The position numbers were made by a program, and so were the translations under genes. A stretch of DNA of 6,076 nucleotides from Thiohalomonas sp. (GTDB taxonomy: Bacteria > Pseudomonadota > Gammaproteobacteria > GRL18): NCBI GenBank assembly GCA_023864145.1, contig JAIVER010000082.1, forward strand, positions 1 to 6,076, written 5' to 3'. The notes below the pieces were generated by a model. That model saw nothing but the letters and a program-made list of their open reading frames with translations. It did not search any database and was not told where the DNA came from. This document shows, piece by piece, positions 1-6,003 of the stretch (positions within the stretch are counted from its first letter, which is position 1; every line of letters starts with the position of its first letter).

Positions 1-148
1 GAAAATCATTAGATTCTCGAATTAATGATAATTTCCAAGTGTTCGATCCTGCATTTTCAAGTTGATTGGGTATAGAACATAATGAGTCAGATTTTTAGGT
101 TGTTTATACTAAATTTTGGTTGCTGACAGGGTTAACTGATTTTTTTAG

Positions 149-316
149 GTTGATGGTCTTATCATGATGGAGGGTGCTCTTAAAATTATTGCCGGTGGTT
201 ATAATATTGGTGGCGTGGGAGTCAGTGGTGCTCCTGGCGGCGATAAAGATGCCGCCTGCGCCCGTAAGGCATTAGAGACATTGGCTGAACGTATTGAATT
301 TTCCATTGAAGACTAA
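149..316 (+). pseudogene. C-terminal remnant of a GlcG/HbpS-family heme-binding protein
   Basis: This frame reads about 55 codons to a TAA at 314-316. It contains IGGVGVSGAPGGDKDAACA (codons from 206) followed by a helix-like tail, RKALETLAERIEFSIED. The GVSGAP-GGDKD-ACA signature is the conserved C-terminal end of the GlcG/HbpS (DUF336) family, whose members are usually about 140-170 residues. Here only about a third of the domain is present. An in-frame TAG at 146-148 closes it upstream, and 1-148 shows no matching N-terminal sequence in any frame. ATG codons at 164 and 167 exist but have no well-placed Shine-Dalgarno and would start mid-domain. I infer a 5'-truncated, decayed gene. An alternative is a short expressed peptide kept as a leader for the overlapping methyltransferase. 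Family assignment is fairly confident, function as a live gene is not. Confidence 0.75.
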
Positions 317-977
317 TAACTCCTTAGAACATCATTGCCCATTATGTAAAACAGTAGTCAGAGACTTATTTTATCAGGACAACCGTGATTATTATCGATG
401 CTCAAATTGCTTACTGGTGTTTATAGCAGCACAGCAATTTTTGTCCTTAGAAAAAGAAAAATCGATGTATGATCACCATAAAAACTCACCTGATGATCCT
501 CATTATCGAGATTTTCTCAGCCGCCTGTTTACCCCGCTGAATCAATATTTATCGCCACAAAGTCATGGCCTGGATTTTGGTTCCGGCCCCGGCCCCACGC
601 TTTCAGTCATGCTTGAAGAAGCAGGTCATCAAATGAATATTTATGACATATTCTATGCACCTGATAACAAAGTCTTAGAGCAAGATTATGATTTTATCAC
701 CGCCTCTGAAGTGGTTGAGCATTTACATCGGCCGGCAGAAGAGCTTGAGCGACTCTGGTCTTCCTTAAAGCCTAATGGCATACTGGGTATTATGACTAAA
801 CGGATCATTAATCGGGAGGCTTTTGCTCACTGGCATTACAAAAATGATTTGACTCATGTGTGTTTCTTTTCAATAGAAACATTTCAATGGCTGGCAGACT
901 ATTGGGGAGCAAGTCTAAGCTTCCCCGAAAAAGATGTGGCTTTGCTTTTAAAAAAAGCTAAAAAAGTAAAAAGCTAA
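294..977 (+). CDS. Class I SAM-dependent methyltransferase with N-terminal zinc-knuckle-like cysteines
   Basis: The protein is about 227 residues from the TTG at 294. It has CPLC (15-18) and CSNC (36-39), a pair of CxxC knuckles likely to bind zinc. A Rossmann methyltransferase core follows: LDFGSGPGP (93-101) is the glycine-rich SAM-binding motif I, D118 in IYDIF is the probable acidic residue contacting the SAM ribose, and FITASEVVEHL (134-144) is the motif seen in UbiE/Methyltransf_11-type enzymes. HWHYKNDLTHVCFFS (179-193) is characteristic of this uncharacterised bacterial subfamily. The substrate is unknown and a cytoplasmic location is expected. No ATG precedes the first CxxC: the frame is closed by TAG at 273-275, leaving TTG at 294 or TTG at 306 (or CTG at 285), none with a clear Shine-Dalgarno. 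The start overlaps the heme-binding-protein remnant by 23 nt, so translation may be coupled to it. The tail is lysine-rich (KKAKKVKS). The gene converges on plsC with a 16-nt gap. Confidence 0.85.
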   Translation: MNFPLKTNNSLEHHCPLCKTVVRDLFYQDNRDYYRCSNCLLVFIAAQQFLSLEKEKSMYDHHKNSPDDPHYRDFLSRLFTPLNQYLSPQSHGLDFGSGPGPTLSVMLEEAGHQMNIYDIFYAPDNKVLEQDYDFITASEVVEHLHRPAEELERLWSSLKPNGILGIMTKRIINREAFAHWHYKNDLTHVCFFSIETFQWLADYWGASLSFPEKDVALLLKKAKKVKS

Positions 978-979
978 AA
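952..979. repeat. 12-bp direct repeat at the methyltransferase 3' end
   Basis: AAAAAGCTAAAA occurs at 952-963 and again at 968-979, offset by 16 nt. The second copy contains the methyltransferase stop codon TAA (975-977). Because 16 is not a multiple of three, the copies are read in different frames (A-K in the first, S-stop in the second). The tract is A-rich, so replication slippage is a simple explanation. On the opposite strand the same tract forms a T-rich run downstream of plsC. Confidence 0.7.
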
Positions 980-1007
980 GACCAGGAACCGCTTTAATAG
1001 GTCTTTT
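976..1007. terminator. Possible bidirectional terminator between convergent genes
   Basis: AAAAGACC (976-983) and GGTCTTTT (1000-1007) are perfect 8-bp inverted repeats around a 16-nt loop, placed where the methyltransferase and plsC transcripts meet. For the minus-strand operon the stem is followed by a U-rich stretch (complement of about 951-975), fitting a Rho-independent terminator. In the plus direction only four U residues end the stem. The stem is short, half of it A-U pairs, with a long loop, so termination may be weak. The right arm lies inside the last plsC codons. Confidence 0.4.
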
Positions 1008-1710
1008 CATAAACCTCTTTAAGTGTTGATTCAATCCAGCCTTCTGCTGTATGACTAATCTCTTTGGTTGATAGCTCACTGCTTTTAATCACCGGACCAA
1101 TAACCATTCTTATAGTACCTGCTTTTTTCACATATTGGCCTTTGGGCCAGAATTCTCCAGCGTTATGGGCAATGGGCAGCACATCATATTTTGACTTATT
1201 AGCCAGCATTGCAGCGCCAATTTTATAATTTGGCTTATCACCGGGACGAGTACGTGTCCCTTCTGGAAAAATAACCACCCAGTTACCTTCATTCAAACGC
1301 TGTCTGCCCTGCTCTACCACTTGTTTAAGTGCTTTCTTGCCGCTGCTGCGATCAATCGCAATGGATTTCATTGACGCCAGTGTCCAGCCAAAAAAAGGTA
1401 CCCATAATAATTCCCGTTTAAGGATCCATACCTGCGGGGTAAATAGCAGCTGCAGTGCCATGGTTTCCCAGCTGGACTGATGTTTACAAAAGATAATGCA
1501 AGGTTTATCCGGTATATTCTCCTGACCAGTGATCTCAAATTTTAAGCCGCAAATAAAGCTTAGTACATGCAAGGTAACACGTGACCAGCTGGAAATTAGT
1601 TTAGAACGATATTTATAAGGTACGGGGTAGGCAATTAGAAAGATACTTGTGGCGATAGGGGTCGTTAACCACATAAACATTAAATATAACGTTGAACGAA
1701 TATAACCCAT
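994..1710 (-). CDS. plsC: 1-acyl-sn-glycerol-3-phosphate acyltransferase (PlsC family)
   Basis: This 238-residue protein is predicted to acylate lysophosphatidic acid at sn-2 to give phosphatidic acid, the precursor of membrane phospholipids, at the inner face of the cytoplasmic membrane. A hydrophobic N-terminal segment (about 7-30) would anchor it. Acyltransferase motifs occur in order: CKHQSSWETMA with H77 and E82 (an HX4E form of the catalytic HX4D), AIDRSSGKKAL (118-128), FPEGTR (148-153, phosphate binding) and VLPIAHNAGEFWP (177-189). The HX4E form with KRELLWVPFFGW and AHNAGEFWP is, from memory, typical of a beta/gammaproteobacterial subgroup, so it is not taken as inactivation. The ATG start has a purine-rich AGAGA about 7 nt upstream. 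It is the last gene of the glyQ-glyS-gmhB-plsC cluster, 33 nt after gmhB. Exact acyl-acceptor preference cannot be read from sequence, and a lyso-ornithine-lipid or other acceptor remains possible. Confidence 0.92.
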   Translation of the reverse strand: MGYIRSTLYLMFMWLTTPIATSIFLIAYPVPYKYRSKLISSWSRVTLHVLSFICGLKFEITGQENIPDKPCIIFCKHQSSWETMALQLLFTPQVWILKRELLWVPFFGWTLASMKSIAIDRSSGKKALKQVVEQGRQRLNEGNWVVIFPEGTRTRPGDKPNYKIGAAMLANKSKYDVLPIAHNAGEFWPKGQYVKKAGTIRMVIGPVIKSSELSTKEISHTAEGWIESTLKEVYEKTY

Positions 1711-1743
1711 ACTATTATCTCTGTCGTTATTTTTAATAAGTAA

Positions 1744-2334
1744 TTATGATTTGTTTTGCGCTAATAAATGATCAGTAAAATCAGCCAGATCATTATAAAC
1801 AGGCAGTTGTGAATACTGTTGTAAATTATCGTTTGAGATGCTTTGCAGAGTTCTCAAACCTTTACCTGTTTTCACCAGAGCAATCTTTGCACCGGCAGCA
1901 CTGCCTGCTTCTAAATCAGGCAGTGAATCACCCACAACAAACACATTAGCCAGTTGTTGTGATTGATTATTCGCATCCAGGCCAGTAAAAAAATCCTTTG
2001 CTATCTGTCTTATCATTCCCGGTTTTGGTTTACGACAATCACAATGTTCATCAGGCCCGTGCGGGCAAAAATAAAAGCGTTCGACTTTACCGCCTAAAGG
2101 TGCCAGTAGTGACTGTAGTTTGTCATGCATGGCTTTAAGCGTATCAAGGGTAAAAAACTGTCTGGGAATACCCGATTGATTAGTGGCAACCATCACAGAA
2201 AAACCAGCCTGACAGAGTAGGGCAATGCCTTCAAGACTCCCTGGAATGGGAATGAATTCATCAACTGATTTTATGTAGTCATCTGAATCCTGATTAATCA
2301 CACCATCCCGGTCGAGAATAATTAATTTCTGCAT
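1744..2334 (-). CDS. gmhB: D-glycero-beta-D-manno-heptose 1,7-bisphosphate 7-phosphatase
   Basis: This HAD-superfamily phosphatase of 196 residues removes the 7-phosphate from heptose 1,7-bisphosphate in the cytoplasm, on the route to ADP-L-glycero-D-manno-heptose for the LPS inner core. Visible motifs are DRDGVIN (8-14; D8 nucleophile, D10 acid/base), VATNQSG (49-55; T51 motif II), the zinc loop CPHGPDEHCDC with C90, H92, C98 and C100, CRKPKPG (100-106; K104 probable motif III lysine), and VVGDSLPDLEAG (133-144; D136 and D140, Mg2+ binding). The Cys-His-Cys-Cys loop separates GmhB from the related histidinol-phosphatase domain and from other HAD enzymes, although some HisB-type domains share it. 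Length matches the family (about 180-195). ATG is the start because DRDG must lie near the N-terminus. It has no strong Shine-Dalgarno and lies only 19 nt after glyS, which suggests coupled translation. No other heptose genes are in the window. Confidence 0.93.
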   Translation of the reverse strand: MQKLIILDRDGVINQDSDDYIKSVDEFIPIPGSLEGIALLCQAGFSVMVATNQSGIPRQFFTLDTLKAMHDKLQSLLAPLGGKVERFYFCPHGPDEHCDCRKPKPGMIRQIAKDFFTGLDANNQSQQLANVFVVGDSLPDLEAGSAAGAKIALVKTGKGLRTLQSISNDNLQQYSQLPVYNDLADFTDHLLAQNKS

Positions 2335-2353
2335 AGTTGATTAATTGAGTTTT

Positions 2354-4435
2354 TTATCTTATTTCCTGCAGCAGAGACAAGTCAGCCACTTGCATAAATT
2401 GCCCTTGTAACTGACCTAATAAAGCAATACGGTTATTTTTTAAGGCTTCATCATCAGCCATCACCATCACATCATCAAAAAATTGATCTACCACATCTCT
2501 TAACTCAGATAACTCAGTCAACGCATCGGTATAAAGTGCTTGAGCTAATAACGGCTCTACTCGTGCAGAAACGGCTGTAAGTTGCTCTGCTAATTGCTTT
2601 TCTGCATCTTCGGCAAACAAGTCACTATTAATATCAGTAGGAATATCACCTTTAAGTTTTTTCAATATATTAGTAATACGCTTATTAGCCGCAGCTAAAG
2701 AGTCAGCAGCATCCAGTTGTTTAAACTGATTCACTGCATCAATGCGACAGGCAAGGTCATAAGGCTCGGCAGGTGTCAAGGCTGTTACTGAATCAAACAC
2801 ATCGCTACTGATTGACTGATCAGCAAAATAACCTTTTAAACGATCCAGTATAAATTGATAAACCGCGTTACAGACGTTATCCGCATGCACTTCTGAAGGG
2901 AACAGAGTAGCTGATTTTTTTAATATTTCGGGAATATCAAGTACCAGTTTATTTTCAATAATGGTACGTAACAGACCAAGCGCTGCACGTCTTAAGGCAA
3001 ACGGATCTTTATCACCGCTGGGAATTTGCCCAATGGCAAAAATACCCATCAGAGTATCGATGCGTTCAGCAATTGCTAATACCTGACCAGTTGCCGAAGC
3101 AGGCGTGTTATCACCGGAAAAACGCGGCATATATTGCTCATCAAGTGCTATAGCGACAGCATTATCTTCACCATCATTAAGCGCATAATAACGTCCCATA
3201 ATACCTTGTAAATCCGGGAACTCATTGACCATTTCAGACATTAAATCACATTTTGCCAGACGCGCAGCGCGTTTGGCTAAGGTCACATTGCTATTCAATG
3301 ACAGGGCAATCATTTCTGCCAGTTCAGTAACACGCAGTGTTTTATCATAAACACTACCCAGTTTATTTTGGAACACGACACTTTTAAGAGGCTCCAATTT
3401 ATCTTCAAGAGGATTCTTTTTGTCTTGTGCCCAGAAGAAATTGGCATCTGATAAACGTGGACGAATAACTCGTTCGTTACCTTTTTTAATCTGCTCAGGA
3501 TCTGAGCTTTCCACATTACTTATGGTAATAAAATAAGGCATTAATTGCTGTTTATCATCCAGCATGTAAAAATATTTTTGATGCTTTTTCATGGCTGAAA
3601 TTAGTACTTCTGCCGGCACATCCAGAAAATGCTGCTCAAATTCACCAACAATGACACTGGGCCACTCAACCATACTGGTCACTTCATCAAGTAAATCAGC
3701 ATCAATAACCGCCTGACCACCAGCCTTTTCTGCCGCAGCAATAATTTGTTGACGAATAAGCCTTTGACGCTCATCAAAGTCAGGAATCAGCATACCTTTT
3801 TCTTTTAACTGGGCTTCATAGTCAGCAGGGACCAATAGAGTTATGAACGCTGGCGCATGAAAACGATGTCCACGGGTTTTATTTGAAGCCTTAACACTAA
3901 GAATATCAGCTTGAATTACCTCGTCACCAAAGAGGATAACAGCCCAATGAACTGGACGAACAAAAAGAGCATCCAGCTCCCCCCAATGCATCCTTTTCGG
4001 AATCGGCAATTTATCTAATGCCGCCTGAAAAATAGCAGGGATAAGCTCAGCAGCTTGTTTGCCTTTTTCTTCCAGCGTATAGGCAAGCCAGGCGCCTTTA
4101 TCTGTTTCCAGTTTAGTCAATTGCTCAACTTCAACATGACAGGATTTTGCAAATCCCTGAGCGGCTTTTGTGGGGCAGCCATCATCATCAAATGCAGCTT
4201 GCAGAGCAGGTCCGCGGCGTTCAAGTGATTTATCCGGCTGAGTAACAGCCAATTGAGTGACCAGCAGAGCAAGACGGCGCGGAGTTGCATAGACTTTTAT
4301 TGCCTTATAACTCAAATTAGCATCAACAAAAGCTTTGGCGACTCCATTTTGAAAAGCCTGAGCTAAACATTTTAATGCTTTAGGCGGCAGCTCTTCAGTT
4401 CCTAACTCTATTAACAAATCTTTTTTATCTGACAC
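2354..4435 (-). CDS. glyS: Glycine--tRNA ligase beta subunit
   Basis: The 693-residue beta subunit (about 689 in E. coli) binds tRNA-Gly in the bacterial alpha2beta2 glycyl-tRNA synthetase, while the alpha subunit carries the catalytic core. The N-terminus has the family signature LLIELGTEELPPKAL (7-21). KRMHWGELDALFVRPVHW (147-164), MKKHQKYFYMLD (282-293), IKKGNERVIRPRLSDANFFW (316-335) and SGDKDPFALRRAALGLLR (473-490) are all strongly conserved beta-subunit blocks. The last ~130 residues fit the DALR-type anticodon-binding domain. The start is GTG at 4433-4435 (coordinate order), reading GTG TCA GAT AAA, with a weak purine run AAGAG about 8 nt upstream. No closer ATG fits the conserved N-terminus. 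It sits 63 nt after glyQ and 19 nt before gmhB, consistent with one transcript. The frame is intact, with no sign of truncation or transfer. Confidence 0.97.
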   Translation of the reverse strand: MSDKKDLLIELGTEELPPKALKCLAQAFQNGVAKAFVDANLSYKAIKVYATPRRLALLVTQLAVTQPDKSLERRGPALQAAFDDDGCPTKAAQGFAKSCHVEVEQLTKLETDKGAWLAYTLEEKGKQAAELIPAIFQAALDKLPIPKRMHWGELDALFVRPVHWAVILFGDEVIQADILSVKASNKTRGHRFHAPAFITLLVPADYEAQLKEKGMLIPDFDERQRLIRQQIIAAAEKAGGQAVIDADLLDEVTSMVEWPSVIVGEFEQHFLDVPAEVLISAMKKHQKYFYMLDDKQQLMPYFITISNVESSDPEQIKKGNERVIRPRLSDANFFWAQDKKNPLEDKLEPLKSVVFQNKLGSVYDKTLRVTELAEMIALSLNSNVTLAKRAARLAKCDLMSEMVNEFPDLQGIMGRYYALNDGEDNAVAIALDEQYMPRFSGDNTPASATGQVLAIAERIDTLMGIFAIGQIPSGDKDPFALRRAALGLLRTIIENKLVLDIPEILKKSATLFPSEVHADNVCNAVYQFILDRLKGYFADQSISSDVFDSVTALTPAEPYDLACRIDAVNQFKQLDAADSLAAANKRITNILKKLKGDIPTDINSDLFAEDAEKQLAEQLTAVSARVEPLLAQALYTDALTELSELRDVVDQFFDDVMVMADDEALKNNRIALLGQLQGQFMQVADLSLLQEIR

Positions 4436-4498
4436 TGTTTTGACTCTTTTTTATTCTTTAATCTGATAGTTATCGGGCTGGTTTATCCGGCCATTTAC

Positions 4499-5437
4499 TT
4501 ACTTGTTGACCTGTCCCGTCTTCTTAACCATAGGAAAGGCAAGCGCTTCACGCCGATCGTAATACGCTTGTGCAACCGCTCTTGATAAACCCCGAACCCG
4601 ACCAATAAAACGCGCTCGTTCTGTCACTGAGATAGCATGACGCGCATCCAGTAAGTTAAATGCATGAGAGGCTTTAATCATCATTTCATAAGCAGGCAAC
4701 GATAGATTTTCTTCAATCAGACGCTTACTTTCTGCCTCAAGATGATCAAACTGGCCGAACAATGCATCAACCGGTGCCTGTTCAAAATTATAGGCAGACA
4801 TCTCAACTTCATTCTGATGAAATACATCACCATAGGTGACTTTACCCAGCGGCCCATCAGTCCAGACCAGATCATAAATACTTTCAACACCTTGCAGATA
4901 CATGGCAATACGTTCCAGACCATAAGTGATTTCGCCGGTAACAGGCTTACACTCCAGGCCACCGACTTGTTGAAAATAGGTAAATTGAGTCACTTCCATA
5001 CCATTCAGCCAGACTTCCCAGCCCAAACCCCATGCACCCAGAGTAGGTGACTCCCAGTTATCTTCCACAAAACGAATATCATGTACCAGCGGATCAAGGC
5101 CAAGCATTTTTAATGAGCCTAGATAGAGTTCCTGAAGTTCCAGAGGTGATGGTTTTATCACTACCTGAAGTTGATAATAATGCTGCAGGCGGTTGGGATT
5201 TTCCCCATAACGGCCGTCAGTTGGACGACGACACGGCTGAACATAGGCAGCACTCCAGGGCTCAGGCCCAATGGCGCGTAAAAATGTTGCCGGGTGGAAT
5301 GTGCCGGCGCCCATTTCCATATCATAAGGTTGTTGTAAAACACAGCCTTTTTCTGCCCAATAGGTCTGAAGTGCCAGGATCAATCCCTGGAAAGTAGAAA
5401 CATCCATTTGAGTAGATGCTATTGTTTTATCCGACAT
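4499..5437 (-). CDS. glyQ: Glycine--tRNA ligase alpha subunit
   Basis: This catalytic subunit is a class II aminoacyl-tRNA synthetase core that activates glycine with ATP and, with GlyS, charges tRNA-Gly. It has 312 residues, against about 303 in E. coli. Conserved blocks are [18 protein letters not shown] (15-32), [19 protein letters not shown] (43-61), [20 protein letters not shown] (69-88, class II motif 2 region), [19 protein letters not shown] (125-143), [16 protein letters not shown] (145-160) and [12 protein letters not shown] (171-182, motif 3 with its arginine). The ATG at 5437 gives an N-terminal extension of about 10 residues. A second in-frame ATG (5405-5407) begins MDVSTFQGL, like many homologues. 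Neither has a clear Shine-Dalgarno, so the start is uncertain by ten codons. It is first in the glyQ-glyS-gmhB-plsC cluster and diverges from the DUF302 gene, so its promoter should lie in 5438-5628. Confidence 0.97.
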   Translation of the reverse strand: MSDKTIASTQMDVSTFQGLILALQTYWAEKGCVLQQPYDMEMGAGTFHPATFLRAIGPEPWSAAYVQPCRRPTDGRYGENPNRLQHYYQLQVVIKPSPLELQELYLGSLKMLGLDPLVHDIRFVEDNWESPTLGAWGLGWEVWLNGMEVTQFTYFQQVGGLECKPVTGEITYGLERIAMYLQGVESIYDLVWTDGPLGKVTYGDVFHQNEVEMSAYNFEQAPVDALFGQFDHLEAESKRLIEENLSLPAYEMMIKASHAFNLLDARHAISVTERARFIGRVRGLSRAVAQAYYDRREALAFPMVKKTGQVNK

Positions 5438-5482
5438 GTTTTATTTGATTTCTATTTTTGATTAAGGTTCTGATGTTTGTAA

Positions 5483-5570
5483 AAAATCTATTTTTCATAA
5501 AATAACAGCTGATTATACATTAAACATTAACTAACATGTGTATTTTAAGCAGCTATTTTGAATAGATTTT
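5483..5570. repeat. 10-bp inverted repeat flanking the divergent promoter region
   Basis: AAAATCTATT (5483-5492) is matched exactly in inverse orientation by AATAGATTTT (5561-5570). The 68 nt between the arms contain the perfect TATAAT of the glyQ strand, the palindrome CAGCTG (5506-5511) and a small hairpin, CTATT-TTG-AATAG (5553-5565). The arms are AT-rich, so chance is possible. The placement would suit an operator pair or a structured leader, but no known regulator site is recognised. Confidence 0.5.
5512..5517 (-). promoter_or_regulatory. Candidate -10 box of the glyQ operon promoter
   Basis: The complement reads TATAAT, a perfect sigma-70 -10 hexamer, 74 nt upstream of the glyQ ATG. 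A start about 7 nt downstream would give a leader near 67 nt. No good -35 lies at the usual 16-18 nt spacing (CACATG or neighbours), and the TG just before the hexamer is one base too close to be a canonical extended -10. The region is AT-rich, so a chance match cannot be excluded. No T-box or other riboswitch was recognised in the leader. Confidence 0.4.
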
Positions 5571-5616
5571 ACCATTTCACAAGGTCTATAACTTACACAC
5601 TCTAAAAACATAAATA

Positions 5617-5622
5617 AAAGGA
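5617..5622 (+). promoter_or_regulatory. Ribosome binding site that fixes the DUF302 start
   Basis: AAAGGA lies 6 nt before the ATG at 5629-5631, an ideal Shine-Dalgarno position. A TTG at 5623-5625 is in the same frame but touches the Shine-Dalgarno directly and cannot use it, so the ATG is the start. Confidence 0.75.
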
Positions 5623-5628
5623 TTGAAA

Positions 5629-6003
5629 ATGAAACTCATACAAACAGGTCTGCTGCTTTTTTTATTAAGTATTGCTCTCATAAGCCATGCATATGACGGC
5701 CTGGTGGTCAAGCCAAGTGCCTATAGTGTTGCTGAAACACTGGATCGTATGAAAAGCATTATGAAGAAAAAAGAAATTACGATTTTCACCCGAATTAATT
5801 ATGCTCAGGGCGCTAAAAGTGTGGTTATTGATCTGCAGGCAACAGAATTACTTATTTTCGGCAACCCTAAATTAGGGTTGCCACTGATGTTGAGTCAGCC
5901 TAAAGCCGCTATTGATTTACCACTCAAAGCGATTGTCTGGAAAGATAAAGAAGGTAAAGTATGGCTGCCCTATAATTCTCCTGACTATACCCATGACCTA
6001 TGA
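5629..6003 (+). CDS. Secreted DUF302-domain protein
   Basis: The protein has 124 residues from the ATG with the good Shine-Dalgarno. Residues 1-21 form a signal peptide: MK, a hydrophobic core (LLLFLLSIALI) and a probable signal peptidase I site after SHA, so export to the periplasm is predicted. The mature part shows the DUF302 pattern: an N-terminal block (VVKPSAYSVAETLDRMKSIM, 26-45), then TELLIFGNPKLGLPLM (72-87), IDLPLKAIVWKD (95-106) and VWLPYNSPDY (111-120). The biochemical function of DUF302 is not established and I do not assign one. The protein ends at HDL, directly after the YNSP-Y motif, whereas relatives I recall usually continue with a further helix of about 20 residues. Its TGA overlaps a downstream ATG (ATGA at 6000-6003), suggesting an operon. 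It is divergent from glyQ. A weak -10-like TATAAC occurs at 5587-5592 without a convincing -35. Confidence 0.88.
   Translation: MKLIQTGLLLFLLSIALISHAYDGLVVKPSAYSVAETLDRMKSIMKKKEITIFTRINYAQGAKSVVIDLQATELLIFGNPKLGLPLMLSQPKAAIDLPLKAIVWKDKEGKVWLPYNSPDYTHDL
5860..5882. repeat. Perfect palindrome with 11-bp arms inside the DUF302 gene
   Basis: GGCAACCCTAA (5860-5870) and TTAGGGTTGCC (5872-5882) are exact reverse complements around one central A. The element encodes the conserved GNPKLGLP stretch. In mRNA, with loop opening, it could form a stem of about 9-10 bp with a small loop. No U-tract follows, so it is not a standard terminator. The repeated amino acid pattern G-N-P / G-L-P explains part of the symmetry but not all the third-position choices. 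Confidence 0.8.

Noticed and set aside
3..65. Open frame from the left edge ending in TGA (…NDNFQVFDPAFSS)
   Set aside because: It is only 20 codons with no recognisable motif, and open stretches of this length occur by chance. It could be the end of an upstream gene but cannot be supported.
105..110. TATACT as a -10 box upstream of the heme-protein remnant
   Set aside because: No -35-like hexamer occurs at 16-18 nt (ATGAGT at best), and the region is AT-rich, so I cannot support a promoter.
3310..3516. 68-codon open frame inside glyS
   Set aside because: It is an alternative frame of glyS with no recognisable protein features.
4465..4474. GATAGTTATC near-palindrome in the glyQ-glyS gap
   Set aside because: It is a short AT-rich symmetry of a kind expected by chance, with no recognised binding protein.
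4476..4492. Hairpin GGCTGG-TTTAT-CCGGCC between glyQ and glyS
   Set aside because: It pairs well only as plus-strand RNA. On the transcribed minus strand it contains a C-A mismatch, and no U-tract follows at the right place, so it is not called a terminator or attenuator.
4717..5397. Several open frames overlapping glyQ on both strands (such as 4742-5050 + and 5047-5397 +)
   Set aside because: They lie antisense or out of frame to a strongly conserved essential gene and their translations show no family features.
5438..5504. T-box or glycine riboswitch in the glyQ leader
   Set aside because: The leader is short and AT-rich with no conserved T-box or glycine aptamer elements; T-boxes are typical of Gram-positive bacteria.
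5623..5628. TTG at 5623 as DUF302 start
   Set aside because: It abuts the Shine-Dalgarno AAAGGA. The ATG six bases after the Shine-Dalgarno is clearly better and still leaves a proper signal peptide.
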